Source: Arcobacter aquimarinus (GTDB lineage: Bacteria; Campylobacterota; Campylobacteria; Campylobacterales; Arcobacteraceae). Taken from it: 64,000 nt of DNA. The DNA lies in contig NZ_CP030944.1 in assembly GCF_013177635.1 (NCBI RefSeq), positions 2,294,001 to 2,358,000 of the forward strand. The letters are read 5' to 3'. A model generated the notes under the pieces. The model did no database searches. It saw nothing but the letters and a program-made list of their open reading frames with translations, and was not told the DNA's origin. How positions within the stretch are numbered: position 1 is the stretch's first letter; each line of letters starts with the position of its first letter. The position numbers and the translations under genes are program-made. This document shows, one piece after another, positions 43,769 to 52,306 of the stretch.

Positions 43769-45017
43769 CTTGTAATTTTTCTAAAATATTTAAAGAAACA
43801 TCTAATTTTTTTCCTTTAAACTCATAAGAACTATTTTTCAAAATCAATTCAATATTATTATTTTCACTCCCAAAGCTATTTTCTTCATTTAAAACATTTA
43901 GACAAACTCCATCTAAATTTTTATTTTCTAGCATTTTTGTTGCATTTTCAACAGCACTTAATTCATCCATTTCTGCTTTAAAACCAATAGATACGATTCC
44001 CTCTTTATCAAGTGATTTTAAAATATCCATATTTTGTTTTAACTCTAAGTTCCATAAAGTTCCTATTAACTCTTTTTTTAATTTTCCTTCTTGTGGATAT
44101 GAAGGAAGATAATCACTAATAGCTGCAACCATAAATAAAAATGGTTTCTTTAAAATTAGTGTAGGAGTTGAACTATCCATCAAAGTAGGTTTTGTTAAAA
44201 TTCCTTTTTTTGCAACCCTAATTGAATCTACTAAATATTCATACATTTCATTTGAACTTTGAACCTTTATTAAATGAATATCTTTTGGTAAATTTTCATA
44301 ACCTCGTGTACTAATCAAACAAACATCTGCACCCTTATAATACAAAGCTTTAGCCAAACTTGAAGCCATTTTCCCAGATGAAAAGTTTGAAATATATCTA
44401 ACATCATCAATTTTTTCTAGAGTTCCTCCTCCACTTAAAACTACTCTTCTATTTATCCAATACTCATCTTTTAGAAGTTCCTTACAAGTAGCATCGAAAA
44501 TATCAATTGGTTCTGCCATTGCACCATCACCAACATCTTTACAAACTAACTCTTTTGTTTGAGAAGAGATAATTTCATAATTACAAAGTTTAAGCATTTT
44601 AAGACTTGCTTGTGTTATAGGGTTCTTTAGCATATTTGTATTTGCAGCAGGTGCAATTAGTTTAATTCTTGGATATGCAAGTGCAGTTTGTAATAATAAA
44701 TTATTCCCTAAACCATTTGCTAAAGCGTTGATAGTATTAGCGCTCGCTGGTGCTATTACAAAAATATCAGACCACTTTCCAATATCAATATGATTATAAT
44801 CTTGGTCTTTATCCCAACATTCACTACTTTCATCTAAAACTTTGTTTTGAGATATTGCCTCAAACGTAATTGGATTTATAAACTTTTTTGCACCCTCAGT
44901 CATAATAACTCGCACTTGTGCTCCAGCTTTTACATAAAGTCTAATTAACTCTAAAGTTTTATAAATTGCAATTGAACCAGTAACTCCAACTAATATTTTT
45001 TTATTTTTTAATAACAT
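43746..45017 (-). CDS. coaBC: Bifunctional phosphopantothenoylcysteine decarboxylase / phosphopantothenate–cysteine ligase
   Basis: Two consecutive coenzyme A steps in one 423-residue protein. The N-terminal flavin decarboxylase half shows GVTGSIAIYKTLELIR, the His in YNHIDIGKWSD, and PAANTNMLKNP. The ligase half follows from about 190: VVLSGGGTLEKIDDVRYISNFSSGKMA, and VAAISDYLP. The VCKDVGDGAM loop holds the catalytic Cys. Starts 6 bp after glmU. Confidence 0.93.
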   Translation of the reverse strand: MLLKNKKILVGVTGSIAIYKTLELIRLYVKAGAQVRVIMTEGAKKFINPITFEAISQNKVLDESSECWDKDQDYNHIDIGKWSDIFVIAPASANTINALANGLGNNLLLQTALAYPRIKLIAPAANTNMLKNPITQASLKMLKLCNYEIISSQTKELVCKDVGDGAMAEPIDIFDATCKELLKDEYWINRRVVLSGGGTLEKIDDVRYISNFSSGKMASSLAKALYYKGADVCLISTRGYENLPKDIHLIKVQSSNEMYEYLVDSIRVAKKGILTKPTLMDSSTPTLILKKPFLFMVAAISDYLPSYPQEGKLKKELIGTLWNLELKQNMDILKSLDKEGIVSIGFKAEMDELSAVENATKMLENKNLDGVCLNVLNEENSFGSENNNIELILKNSSYEFKGKKLDVSLNILEKLQDEFKLYE

Positions 45018-45023
45018 AGATTT

Positions 45024-46322
45024 TTACTTCTTTTTATTTGAAAAATGTTTATAAAAATAACCATCAATAGTTTTAGCTTTTGCACGTGTAAGATACAACT
45101 CACCTTTTTTTACATTCCCAGTTACAGTTGAACCAGCTCCTATTAAAACATCATCTTCAATATTTACAGGAGCTACAAACTGTGTATCACTTCCAACAAA
45201 AACATTTTTTCCTATAATTGTTTGATGTTTATTTACACCATCATAATTACAAGTAATTGTCCCACATCCAATATTTGTTCCCTCATCTATTGAACAATCT
45301 CCAAGATATGATAAATGCCCTGCTTTTACACCCGTTAGTTTAGCTTTTTTTGTCTCAACAAAATTTCCTATATGAGTATTTGTTAACTCACTTCCTGGTC
45401 TGATTCTTCCCATTGGTCCAACATCACTATCTTTTACGATAGAGTCTTCAACAACAGAGTTAGTTTTAATATGAGAATTTATAATTTTTGAGTTTCCAAG
45501 TAAACTTACACCATTTTCAATGATACTTTCACCCTCAATTTCTACACCCTCTTCTATATAAATAGTATCAGGTAATCTCATGATTACACCAGCTTTCATA
45601 AACTCTTTTTTAAGTCTATTTTGATGAATAACTTCAGCATCAGCTAACTCAACTTTTGAATTAACTCCTTTAAAATTCTCTTCATTTACAACAAGAGGTT
45701 TTAAAACTAAGCCTTGATTTATTGCCATTTCAACTAAATCAGTGATGTAATACTCTTTTTGGGCATTGTTATTATCTAATTTTGGTAAATTTTCTAGTAA
45801 AAACTTTGTTTCAAACTGATAAATTCCAGCATTTGCTGTTGTAATTGCTAACTCTTCAGGTGTTGCATCTTTTTGTTCAACTATTTTTTTAACATTACCA
45901 TTTTCAATAATTACTCTTCCATAACCATCAGCACTATCTAACTCTAAAACTGACATAACGATTGTCGCTTCAATTTCAAATTTTTCCAACTCACTTGCTT
46001 GAATTAAAGGCATATCACCATTTAAAACTAATACTTTTTCATACTTTGGAGTGATTCCCATAACAGCCCCACCAGTTCCAGGGTAGTTTTTATGGTCTTG
46101 AATAACAAAATTTATATTTGTGAAATATTTTTCTATTTCAGCTTTAACTCGTTCAAATTGGTGAAATAAAACTACTGTAATATCATCACTTAATTTTAAA
46201 GCCTCTTTTATTGAATAATATAACATTGGTTTACCCGAAATCTTATGTAATACCTTTGGAGTATCTGATTTCATTCTAGTACCTGCACCTGCTGCAAGTA
46301 TAATTATTGATTTATTAAACAT
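45024..46322 (-). CDS. glmU: Bifunctional UDP-N-acetylglucosamine pyrophosphorylase / glucosamine-1-phosphate acetyltransferase
   Basis: Makes UDP-GlcNAc, the precursor of cell wall, lipid A and the pseudaminic acid pathway encoded downstream in this window. 432 residues: uridylyltransferase domain ([23 protein letters not shown]; seen from LAAGAG to [15 protein letters not shown]) and a left-handed beta-helix acetyltransferase domain (about 235-430, hexapeptides such as [16 protein letters not shown] and [13 protein letters not shown]). Length is near the family norm. Confidence 0.96.
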   Translation of the reverse strand: MFNKSIIILAAGAGTRMKSDTPKVLHKISGKPMLYYSIKEALKLSDDITVVLFHQFERVKAEIEKYFTNINFVIQDHKNYPGTGGAVMGITPKYEKVLVLNGDMPLIQASELEKFEIEATIVMSVLELDSADGYGRVIIENGNVKKIVEQKDATPEELAITTANAGIYQFETKFLLENLPKLDNNNAQKEYYITDLVEMAINQGLVLKPLVVNEENFKGVNSKVELADAEVIHQNRLKKEFMKAGVIMRLPDTIYIEEGVEIEGESIIENGVSLLGNSKIINSHIKTNSVVEDSIVKDSDVGPMGRIRPGSELTNTHIGNFVETKKAKLTGVKAGHLSYLGDCSIDEGTNIGCGTITCNYDGVNKHQTIIGKNVFVGSDTQFVAPVNIEDDVLIGAGSTVTGNVKKGELYLTRAKAKTIDGYFYKHFSNKKK

Positions 46323-46334
46323 TTTTTTCCTTTT

Positions 46335-48269
46335 TTAATTGAGAGCTTCATTTAACTCTTTTTTTAAATTTTCAACTACTTCTTCTAATGCATTTTTCAT
46401 TTTCAAATCATTTATATTTGAACTTATCAACTTATCAAGATTTCTTTCTCTATCTTTAAAAAATTGCGCAACTTTTTTATTTTTTGGATTTCTGTTGTAC
46501 ATCAATACTCCTGAAGCTATTAAAGCTACAACTAATCTTGCATGACCAAAAATTGCTGCATAATTTAATAAAGTAAATCCTGAATTATCTGGTTGATTTA
46601 TATCAGCTCCAGCTGCTATTAGCCATCTAGCAATCTTATAATTACCATGCCATTGAGTATGATGAAGCGCTGTTCTTCCATGCATATCTTTTATACTTAA
46701 ATCTGCTTTTTTTGTAAGTAATTTTTCAACAACCGTCAAATCATCAGCAATTACTGCTTTATGAATTGCTGTTCTTCCTTCATTATCTTGAATATCTACA
46801 TTAACTCTATATTTTAAGAAATTTACTAATCTTTCTATAAACTGTTCTCTTTCTCTTTTTTCGTTTAATTTCAAACCCTCTTCAACCAGATACATCAAAG
46901 GAGTTTTTCCATTTTTATCTTTTATATTTAAATTTACACCATAATTGATTATTGTTCTTAAGGTTTCAAAATCGTTATATAAAACTAAATCAAATAAAAT
47001 ATTTTTTCCATCTAATCTTTGTGTTTCAATATCAGGTCTATATGTTAATACTTTTTTTAGTAAAACATCATATTTTTCATCTTCTTTTATAAAAACTGAT
47101 AATCTAGGATTTGATTTCTTAAAACCCTTAGAGATTGCAATAATCTCTACAATATCATCAACCACACTTTTTTCATCCAAATCTCTTGCTTCAAGATTTG
47201 CACCTTTTGAAACTAAAAAATCAATCATTTTATAGTTTGAATAACCTTTTAGTATTTCTGTATAAATTATATTTTTATTGTTCTCATCACTTATATTTAC
47301 ATCAGCTCCACAATTTAATAAAAATTCTACATTTGAAAATTTTTTATTTTCTATCTCTTTTTGTAATGTAGTTTTTCCTGTTTCATCTACCTTATCAATC
47401 TCTAAACCATTTTCAATAAATAAAAGAGCTAAACGAATATAATCTTTATCTTCTGTGATTAATTTATATTTTCCTTCTAACTCTTTAGAAGTATTTTTTT
47501 GAATATCAACAACTCTTAAAAGTTCATCCATAATATTTTTATTGAAATTATCTATCACATTTAAATTTATATTTTTCTTTATCAAAAGTTCAAATAATGG
47601 TATATTTTTAGAGCCTTGTAAAATTGCATTAAAAAGAACATTTTGTCCATCTTTATCTAAAAAATTTACATTTATTCCATTTAAAACTAAAGTTGTAGAT
47701 ATATTTATATCATCTTTTAAAACCGCTTTAAAAAGTGCTGTCTGATGATTTTCATCCAAAGTGTTTAAAGTATCTAAATTATTTACAACATCTTTTAAAA
47801 TATTTAAATTTCCACCCTCAACAGCATCAAATAAAACAGTTTTTCCATAACTATCTTTTATATTTAAATCTGGTTTATAAGTAAGCAATATTTGAAACAT
47901 TTTATAATTACCATCAAGAGCAATATCTTGAAAAATTGTTCTTCCTGAACTATTTTTTCTATTTATATCAAAACCATTATCAAGAAAAAATCTTACCATT
48001 ACTCCATCAGATTTTTCACAAGCTTCATCTAAAACAGTTTTTGAAAATCTATCTTCAAGATTTAAATTTGCACCATTTTTTAGTAAAAATCGTATTGCAT
48101 CTAGTTTTCTTTTTGCTGCTAAAGAAAATAAAACTGAACGACCTTTTTCATCTTTCTTATTTAAGTCAATTCCTCTATTTACATATCTTTGGAGTTTATC
48201 AACATCTAAATCTTCAGAGAATAACTCTTTGTAAAAAAGGTCTTCATTTACCTTGAAAAAATTAAACAC
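46335..48269 (-). CDS. Large ankyrin-repeat protein
   Basis: 644 residues made almost wholly of ankyrin repeats, about 13-15 by eye, with recurring units such as NLNLEDRFSKTVLDEAC, LNIKDSYGKTVLFDAVEGGN, VNIQDNEGRTAIHKAV and LSIKDMHGRTALHHTQWHGN. The last three are most canonical. No signal peptide, membrane segment or enzymatic domain is seen; the C-terminal 40 residues are a charged helix (NALEEVVENLKKELNEALN). It presumably binds other proteins in the cytoplasm. Gene lies between the Suv3-like helicase and glmU in the same direction; its role is unknown. Confidence 0.85.
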   Translation of the reverse strand: MFNFFKVNEDLFYKELFSEDLDVDKLQRYVNRGIDLNKKDEKGRSVLFSLAAKRKLDAIRFLLKNGANLNLEDRFSKTVLDEACEKSDGVMVRFFLDNGFDINRKNSSGRTIFQDIALDGNYKMFQILLTYKPDLNIKDSYGKTVLFDAVEGGNLNILKDVVNNLDTLNTLDENHQTALFKAVLKDDINISTTLVLNGINVNFLDKDGQNVLFNAILQGSKNIPLFELLIKKNINLNVIDNFNKNIMDELLRVVDIQKNTSKELEGKYKLITEDKDYIRLALLFIENGLEIDKVDETGKTTLQKEIENKKFSNVEFLLNCGADVNISDENNKNIIYTEILKGYSNYKMIDFLVSKGANLEARDLDEKSVVDDIVEIIAISKGFKKSNPRLSVFIKEDEKYDVLLKKVLTYRPDIETQRLDGKNILFDLVLYNDFETLRTIINYGVNLNIKDKNGKTPLMYLVEEGLKLNEKREREQFIERLVNFLKYRVNVDIQDNEGRTAIHKAVIADDLTVVEKLLTKKADLSIKDMHGRTALHHTQWHGNYKIARWLIAAGADINQPDNSGFTLLNYAAIFGHARLVVALIASGVLMYNRNPKNKKVAQFFKDRERNLDKLISSNINDLKMKNALEEVVENLKKELNEALN

Positions 48270-48330
48270 TAAAAGGTTCCTTTATTTATTTGCAGCTTTA
48301 TTAAAACTATATATTTTAGCTAATTTTTTA

Positions 48331-49920
48331 TTAAATTGTTTTTCTTCTTCTTGGTTTATAACTTTTCTTTACACTTATTTCTTTTTTTTCAGTTCTTGTT
48401 GTTGCATTATTTTTTTGTTTTCTTTCATGAAAGAACTTTTTTGAATTATCCTCTTCAAGTAGGTTTCCTCTTAAAGATTTTTCAATAAAACTGTTAAATG
48501 AATTTCTTAAAATATATGCTTTATCATGGTCAGGAAAAATATCTGGAAGTTTATATGAAAGCCAAAGATATAAAGATATTTTTTTAACTTCATCTTCTAC
48601 TAAAAGTAAATCTTTTTGAGTTATTGCTTTTTTTGGAAGTGTAATTGACGGTTTATAATGACAAACTCTTTTTTTAATCACACTTGCAATATATGCTTCA
48701 TAGGCTTGTAAAATAATACTTGATTTTGTAGTTATTGGAGCTTGTGCTAAAAGATATTTATCCTCAAGTTTTAGATTAAATCTTGTATCAACTATCTTTG
48801 CAGCTTCAAGCATAGAAGAGATATTAGAAGCTACAAAAGGACCACTAAAAATCATATTATCCGCAAAAAATTTCAAAATTTTTGTAAGAGAATTTGTTTT
48901 GATATGAGAAGATAATGCTTCTAATTGATTGTTATTTATTTTTACTTTAAATGGAGGTTTTATAGTTCTAATTGGCGATTCAAACTCTTTGGAAATATAA
49001 GCTAAAACATCTCTTCGTGTAGCTCCTAAATATCCAGCTTCAAAATGTCCATATCTTCCTGCTCTACCTGCAATTTGAACTATTTCATTAACTGTTATTT
49101 TTCTTCTACTTTTTCCATCAAACTTTTCATCTGTTGTAAATAAAATAGTTTTAATTGGAAGATTTAATCCCATAGCAATTGCATCTGTTGCTATTAAAAT
49201 TTGGCTTTTTTTCTCTCTAAATCTTTTGGCTTCATCTCGTCTTACTTCAGGAGATAAATTTCCATAAATAACTGAAACAGAATATTTTTTTTGTAATTTT
49301 TGTTTTAATTTTAAAACATCACTTCTTGAAAATGCAATCAAGGCTGTTCCATCTTCAAGTTTTTCTAAAGCAGTCCATTTTGGCAAAACTTTTAACTCAT
49401 TTTTTCTTTGATGTTTTATAATTTCTAACTCTTCACCCAAATATGAGGCTATCTTTTTTATAGCATCAAGGGCATTTACACTTCCTGTCATAATGATTTT
49501 TTTTGCAGGACATCCAATAATTGCATTTACCCATGCCCAACCTCTATCAACATCTTCAAGCATTTGAATTTCATCGATAACAGCAACATCAACATCTAAG
49601 TCAAAATCTAACATTTCAATAGTTGAACAAACGTGAGCTGCTTCTTCGTCTAACATTTGTTCTTCACCAGTTATAAGAGATGCTTTTATTTTTGATTCTT
49701 TTAAATCTTCATATCCTTCAAGTGCCAAAAGTCGTAAAGGTGCTAAATAAAGTCCAGAATTTGCCTCTTTTAATTTTTGCATTGCATTATATGTTTTCCC
49801 ACTATTTGTAGGACCTACATAAAACTCTAGTTTTCGATTTAGACTTCTTGCTAATGGATATAAAGTCTTTAAATCACAGTTTAATAAGGTTTGTAGTTGT
49901 TCTTGCCAATTTTCTTTCAT
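48331..49920 (-). CDS. Suv3-like DExH-box RNA helicase
   Basis: 529 residues. Motif I is GPTNSGKTYNA (36-46), motif II DEIQM (116-120), motif III TGSVNA, and the second RecA domain holds ATDAIAMGLNLP and QIAGRAGRYG. GPTNSGKT and DEIQ are the signature forms of the Suv3 branch of Ski2-like helicases, known from mitochondria and some bacteria. After the core comes a helical C-terminal part (about 345-490) and a very basic tail (KSYKPRRRK). Probably an RNA unwindase in RNA turnover. AAAGAAAATT precedes the ATG; it is divergent from trmA. Confidence 0.85.
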   Translation of the reverse strand: MKENWQEQLQTLLNCDLKTLYPLARSLNRKLEFYVGPTNSGKTYNAMQKLKEANSGLYLAPLRLLALEGYEDLKESKIKASLITGEEQMLDEEAAHVCSTIEMLDFDLDVDVAVIDEIQMLEDVDRGWAWVNAIIGCPAKKIIMTGSVNALDAIKKIASYLGEELEIIKHQRKNELKVLPKWTALEKLEDGTALIAFSRSDVLKLKQKLQKKYSVSVIYGNLSPEVRRDEAKRFREKKSQILIATDAIAMGLNLPIKTILFTTDEKFDGKSRRKITVNEIVQIAGRAGRYGHFEAGYLGATRRDVLAYISKEFESPIRTIKPPFKVKINNNQLEALSSHIKTNSLTKILKFFADNMIFSGPFVASNISSMLEAAKIVDTRFNLKLEDKYLLAQAPITTKSSIILQAYEAYIASVIKKRVCHYKPSITLPKKAITQKDLLLVEDEVKKISLYLWLSYKLPDIFPDHDKAYILRNSFNSFIEKSLRGNLLEEDNSKKFFHERKQKNNATTRTEKKEISVKKSYKPRRRKTI

Positions 49921-49975
49921 AGGCGTATTATATACAATAGAATATAATACAAGTTTAAATAAATGAAGGACTTTA

Positions 49976-51100
49976 ATGAATTGTAAATATTTTGGTATTT
50001 GTGCATCTTGTACACTTTTTGATAAAACTTATGAAGAACAATTAAACTACAAAATTCAAAGGGAAAAAGAGAGATTTTCAAACTTTACAACTATAGAATT
50101 TGATATTATCAAAAGTAGTGAGTCAAATTTTAGAAATCGTGCAGAGTTTAGAATTTGGTGGGAAAAAGATGCAAATGGAAATGAGATTTTATCTTATGCA
50201 ATGAATGACTTCAAAAAAAATATCTTAAAAATTGATTCATGTGAAATGGTAAGCCCTCATATAAAGGAGCTTATGCCAAAACTTATAACTAAGTTAGAAA
50301 GTGATTTAGAACTCTCTTATAAACTTTTTGCCGTTGAATTTTTGGGAAGTTCAACAAATGATATGTTGGTAACTTTGATTTATCATAAAAAACTTGAAGA
50401 GAGTTGGATAACAAAATCAAAAGAAATTGAGTCAGCATTAAATATAAAAATCATAGGAAGAAGTAGAAAACAAAAAATTGTTTTAACAAATGACTACATA
50501 AATGAAACTTTAAATATCACTAATCAAGATTTCTTTTTTGCTTATGAAGAAAATGGTTTTACTCAACCAAACACAAAAGTAAATATTCAAATGATTCAAT
50601 GGGTTTTAAATAACACTCAAGCTTCAACAAAAGATTTATGCGAGTTATATTGTGGTGGTGGAAATTTTACAATACCCTTATCTACAAAATTTAGAAAAGT
50701 TTTAGCCACAGAAATTTCAAAAACTTCTATAAAATCAGCTTTGAGAAACTGTAAATTAAATAATATTTCAACTATTAGTTTTATACGTATGAGTGCCGAA
50801 GAGTTTGTACAAGGACTAAATAAAGTAAGAGTTTTTAATAGATTAAAAGATATAAATTTAGATGATTATGAATTTGACACTATTTTTATGGACCCACCAA
50901 GGTCTGGACTTGATGATACAACAAGAGCATTAGCCAAAGATTTTCCTAACATTATCTATATTTCATGTAATCCAGAAACTTTACATAGAGACTTAGAAGA
51001 GTTAACAAAAACCCATGAAATCGTAAGATTTGCACTATTTGACCAATTTGCTTTTACAAATCATATTGAAAGTGGTGTAATTTTAGAAAAGATTAAATAA
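49976..51100 (+). CDS. trmA: tRNA (uracil-5-)-methyltransferase TrmA
   Basis: Makes 5-methyluridine at position 54 of tRNA. 374 residues with ENGFTQPNTKVNIQMIQW, the SAM motif LCELYCGGGNFTIPL, MDPPRSGLD and the catalytic nucleophile in ISCNPETLHRDL. The N-terminus (CKYFGICASC) carries three cysteines within ten residues, recalling the Fe-S sites of RlmD/RumA-type relatives, which is odd for TrmA. The FTQPN and IESG signatures keep the call as TrmA. A hairpin overlaps its stop codon. Confidence 0.9.
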   Translation: MNCKYFGICASCTLFDKTYEEQLNYKIQREKERFSNFTTIEFDIIKSSESNFRNRAEFRIWWEKDANGNEILSYAMNDFKKNILKIDSCEMVSPHIKELMPKLITKLESDLELSYKLFAVEFLGSSTNDMLVTLIYHKKLEESWITKSKEIESALNIKIIGRSRKQKIVLTNDYINETLNITNQDFFFAYEENGFTQPNTKVNIQMIQWVLNNTQASTKDLCELYCGGGNFTIPLSTKFRKVLATEISKTSIKSALRNCKLNNISTISFIRMSAEEFVQGLNKVRVFNRLKDINLDDYEFDTIFMDPPRSGLDDTTRALAKDFPNIIYISCNPETLHRDLEELTKTHEIVRFALFDQFAFTNHIESGVILEKIK

Positions 51101-51115
51101 TTTAATCTAATTTTA
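51090..51115 (+). terminator. Probable terminator of trmA
   Basis: AGATTAAA (51090-51097), 3-nt loop, TTTAATCT (51101-51108), then AATTTTAA. The 8-bp stem is AT-rich and overlaps the stop codon, so strength is modest. Confidence 0.5.
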
Positions 51116-51147
51116 AGAATTGTAGTGTAATAATTTCATTATAAAGA

Positions 51148-51274
51148 TTAGGGTTCAATGGATTCCGAAAAGAGAAAACTTTCTCTTTATGCTTGAAGCT
51201 TTTATAGGTGACAAGAATGTTTAAGGTCGTGATAATTTTTTATCACAATGTGTCATAATTAAAAAGGATTTATT
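51148..51274 (+). repeat. Flagellin leader, copy 1 (repeated at 52178-52306)
   Basis: The 127 bp before the first flagellin recur almost unchanged before the second; only a few substitutions and 2 inserted bases differ. Contents in order: a hairpin AAAGAGAA/TTCTCTTT (about 51169-51188), a -35-like GTGACA, a palindrome over the -10, and the AAAAAGGA ribosome-binding site. Both copies are probably one duplicated promoter-leader. Confidence 0.85.
51208..51246 (+). promoter_or_regulatory. Sigma70-like promoter of flagellin 1, with palindrome over the -10
   Basis: GTGACA (51208-51213), 17 bp, GATAAT (51231-51236): each hexamer matches the sigma70 consensus at five of six positions. A perfect palindrome GTGATAA-TTTT-TTATCAC (51229-51246) covers the -10 and the start region. 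It could be a repressor site or, if transcription starts further upstream, an RNA hairpin. No sigma28- or sigma54-type promoter is seen. Confidence 0.6.
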
Positions 51275-52123
51275 ATGAGAATTAATACTAACGTTTCATC
51301 TTTAACAGCTCAAGAAGCTGCACAAAACACTTCTAAAAGTGTAACTAGTTCTTTAGAAAAACTTTCTACTGGTCTTAGAATTAACAAAGCTTCTGATGAT
51401 GCTTCTGGTTTGGCAATTGCTGATAAGTTAAGAACTCAAGCAACTTCTATTAATCAAGGTATCTCTAATGGTAACTCTGCTGTTACTTTATTACAAATTG
51501 CTGATAAATCGATGGCTGAGCAATCAAACATCTTAGATACGATTAAAGCTAAATTAATTCAAGCTAATACTGATACAACTTCAGATGAAGGTAGAATGTC
51601 TATTGGTAAAGATATTAAAAAATTACTAGAGCAATTAAATAATATTGGTGAACAAACAAACTATAATGGTAGACAATTAATTTCAAATTCAACAGGAAAT
51701 GGTGCATCAAGTGTACATACTTTCCAAATAGGTGAAAAATCTACTGATACTATTACAATGGCAGCTGTTAATGCTAATACTACAGGTCTAGCACTAGGTA
51801 CATTATCAGGAGCTATTGGAACAGGAGGTACTTTAACTAAAGCAAATGCAGCTACAGGACAAGGTGCAATTAATACAGCTATTAATACTCTAAATGGATA
51901 TAGAGGAGACATCGGTTCTACTCAAAACCAAGTTGAATCTGCTGTTAGAAACTTAATGACTCAAGCTACTAATGTTAAAGCTGCTGAATCTATAATTAGA
52001 GATGTTGATTATGCTCAAGAATCTGCAAACTTCAACAAACAAAACATCATTTCTCAGGCTGGTTCTTATGCTATCAGTCAAGCTAATGCTGTTCAACAAA
52101 ATGTTTTAAGATTACTTCAATAG
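51275..52123 (+). CDS. flaA: Flagellin (first tandem copy)
   Basis: The 282-residue filament protein has only the D0/D1 helices and a very short central part, with no large outer domains. N-terminal MRINTNVSSLTAQEAAQNTS, RINKASDDASGLAIADKLR, and the C-terminal DYAQESANFNKQNIISQAGSYAISQANAVQQNVLRLLQ (last six VLRLLQ) are typical. It differs from copy 2 at Met108 (Lys in copy 2) and in residues about 139-150 and 179-199 only. Serine/threonine residues in the central part are candidates for the pseudaminic-type sugar made by the adjacent pse genes. Its own hairpin terminator follows. Confidence 0.95.
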   Translation: MRINTNVSSLTAQEAAQNTSKSVTSSLEKLSTGLRINKASDDASGLAIADKLRTQATSINQGISNGNSAVTLLQIADKSMAEQSNILDTIKAKLIQANTDTTSDEGRMSIGKDIKKLLEQLNNIGEQTNYNGRQLISNSTGNGASSVHTFQIGEKSTDTITMAAVNANTTGLALGTLSGAIGTGGTLTKANAATGQGAINTAINTLNGYRGDIGSTQNQVESAVRNLMTQATNVKAAESIIRDVDYAQESANFNKQNIISQAGSYAISQANAVQQNVLRLLQ

Positions 52124-52142
52124 TAATATAACTATTTTGTAA

Positions 52143-52177
52143 AGTAGTAGTCTATATTATAGATTACTACTTTTTTA
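52143..52177 (+). terminator. Terminator of flagellin 1
   Basis: A long hairpin of 11-12 bp (AGTAGTAGTCTA from 52143, paired with the ATTACTACT arm ending 52171, one wobble) is followed by TTTTTTA. The same hairpin, perfect, follows the second flagellin (53175-53208), so the terminator is part of the duplicated unit. Confidence 0.85.
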
Positions 52178-52306
52178 TTAGGGATCAATGGATTCCGAAA
52201 AGAGGAAAACTTTCTCTTTATGCTTGAAGCTTTTATTAAGTGACAAGAATGTTTAAGGTCGTGATAATTTTTTATCACAATGTGTCATAATTAAAAAGGA
52301 TTTATT
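52178..52306 (+). repeat. Flagellin leader, copy 2 (repeat of 51148-51274)
   Basis: Same elements as copy 1: hairpin, GTGACA (52240-52245), GATAAT (52263-52268), palindrome (52261-52278) and AAAAAGGA. It starts directly after the terminator of flagellin 1, so the second gene must have its own promoter here or rely on read-through. Confidence 0.85.
52240..52278 (+). promoter_or_regulatory. Sigma70-like promoter of flagellin 2, with palindrome over the -10
   Basis: GTGACA (52240-52245), 17 bp, GATAAT (52263-52268), with the same 18-bp palindrome (52261-52278) as copy 1. Because a strong terminator stands just upstream, this copy is the better evidence that the promoter lies within the repeat. 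Confidence 0.6.

Noticed and set aside
47936-48256. 106-codon frame opposite the ankyrin gene
   Set aside because: Low-complexity Leu/Lys/His-rich shadow of repeat-coding DNA.
51160-51250. Sigma54 or sigma28 promoter for flagellin
   Set aside because: No GG-N10-GC or TAAA-N15-CGATAA arrangement was found; a sigma70-like match fits better.
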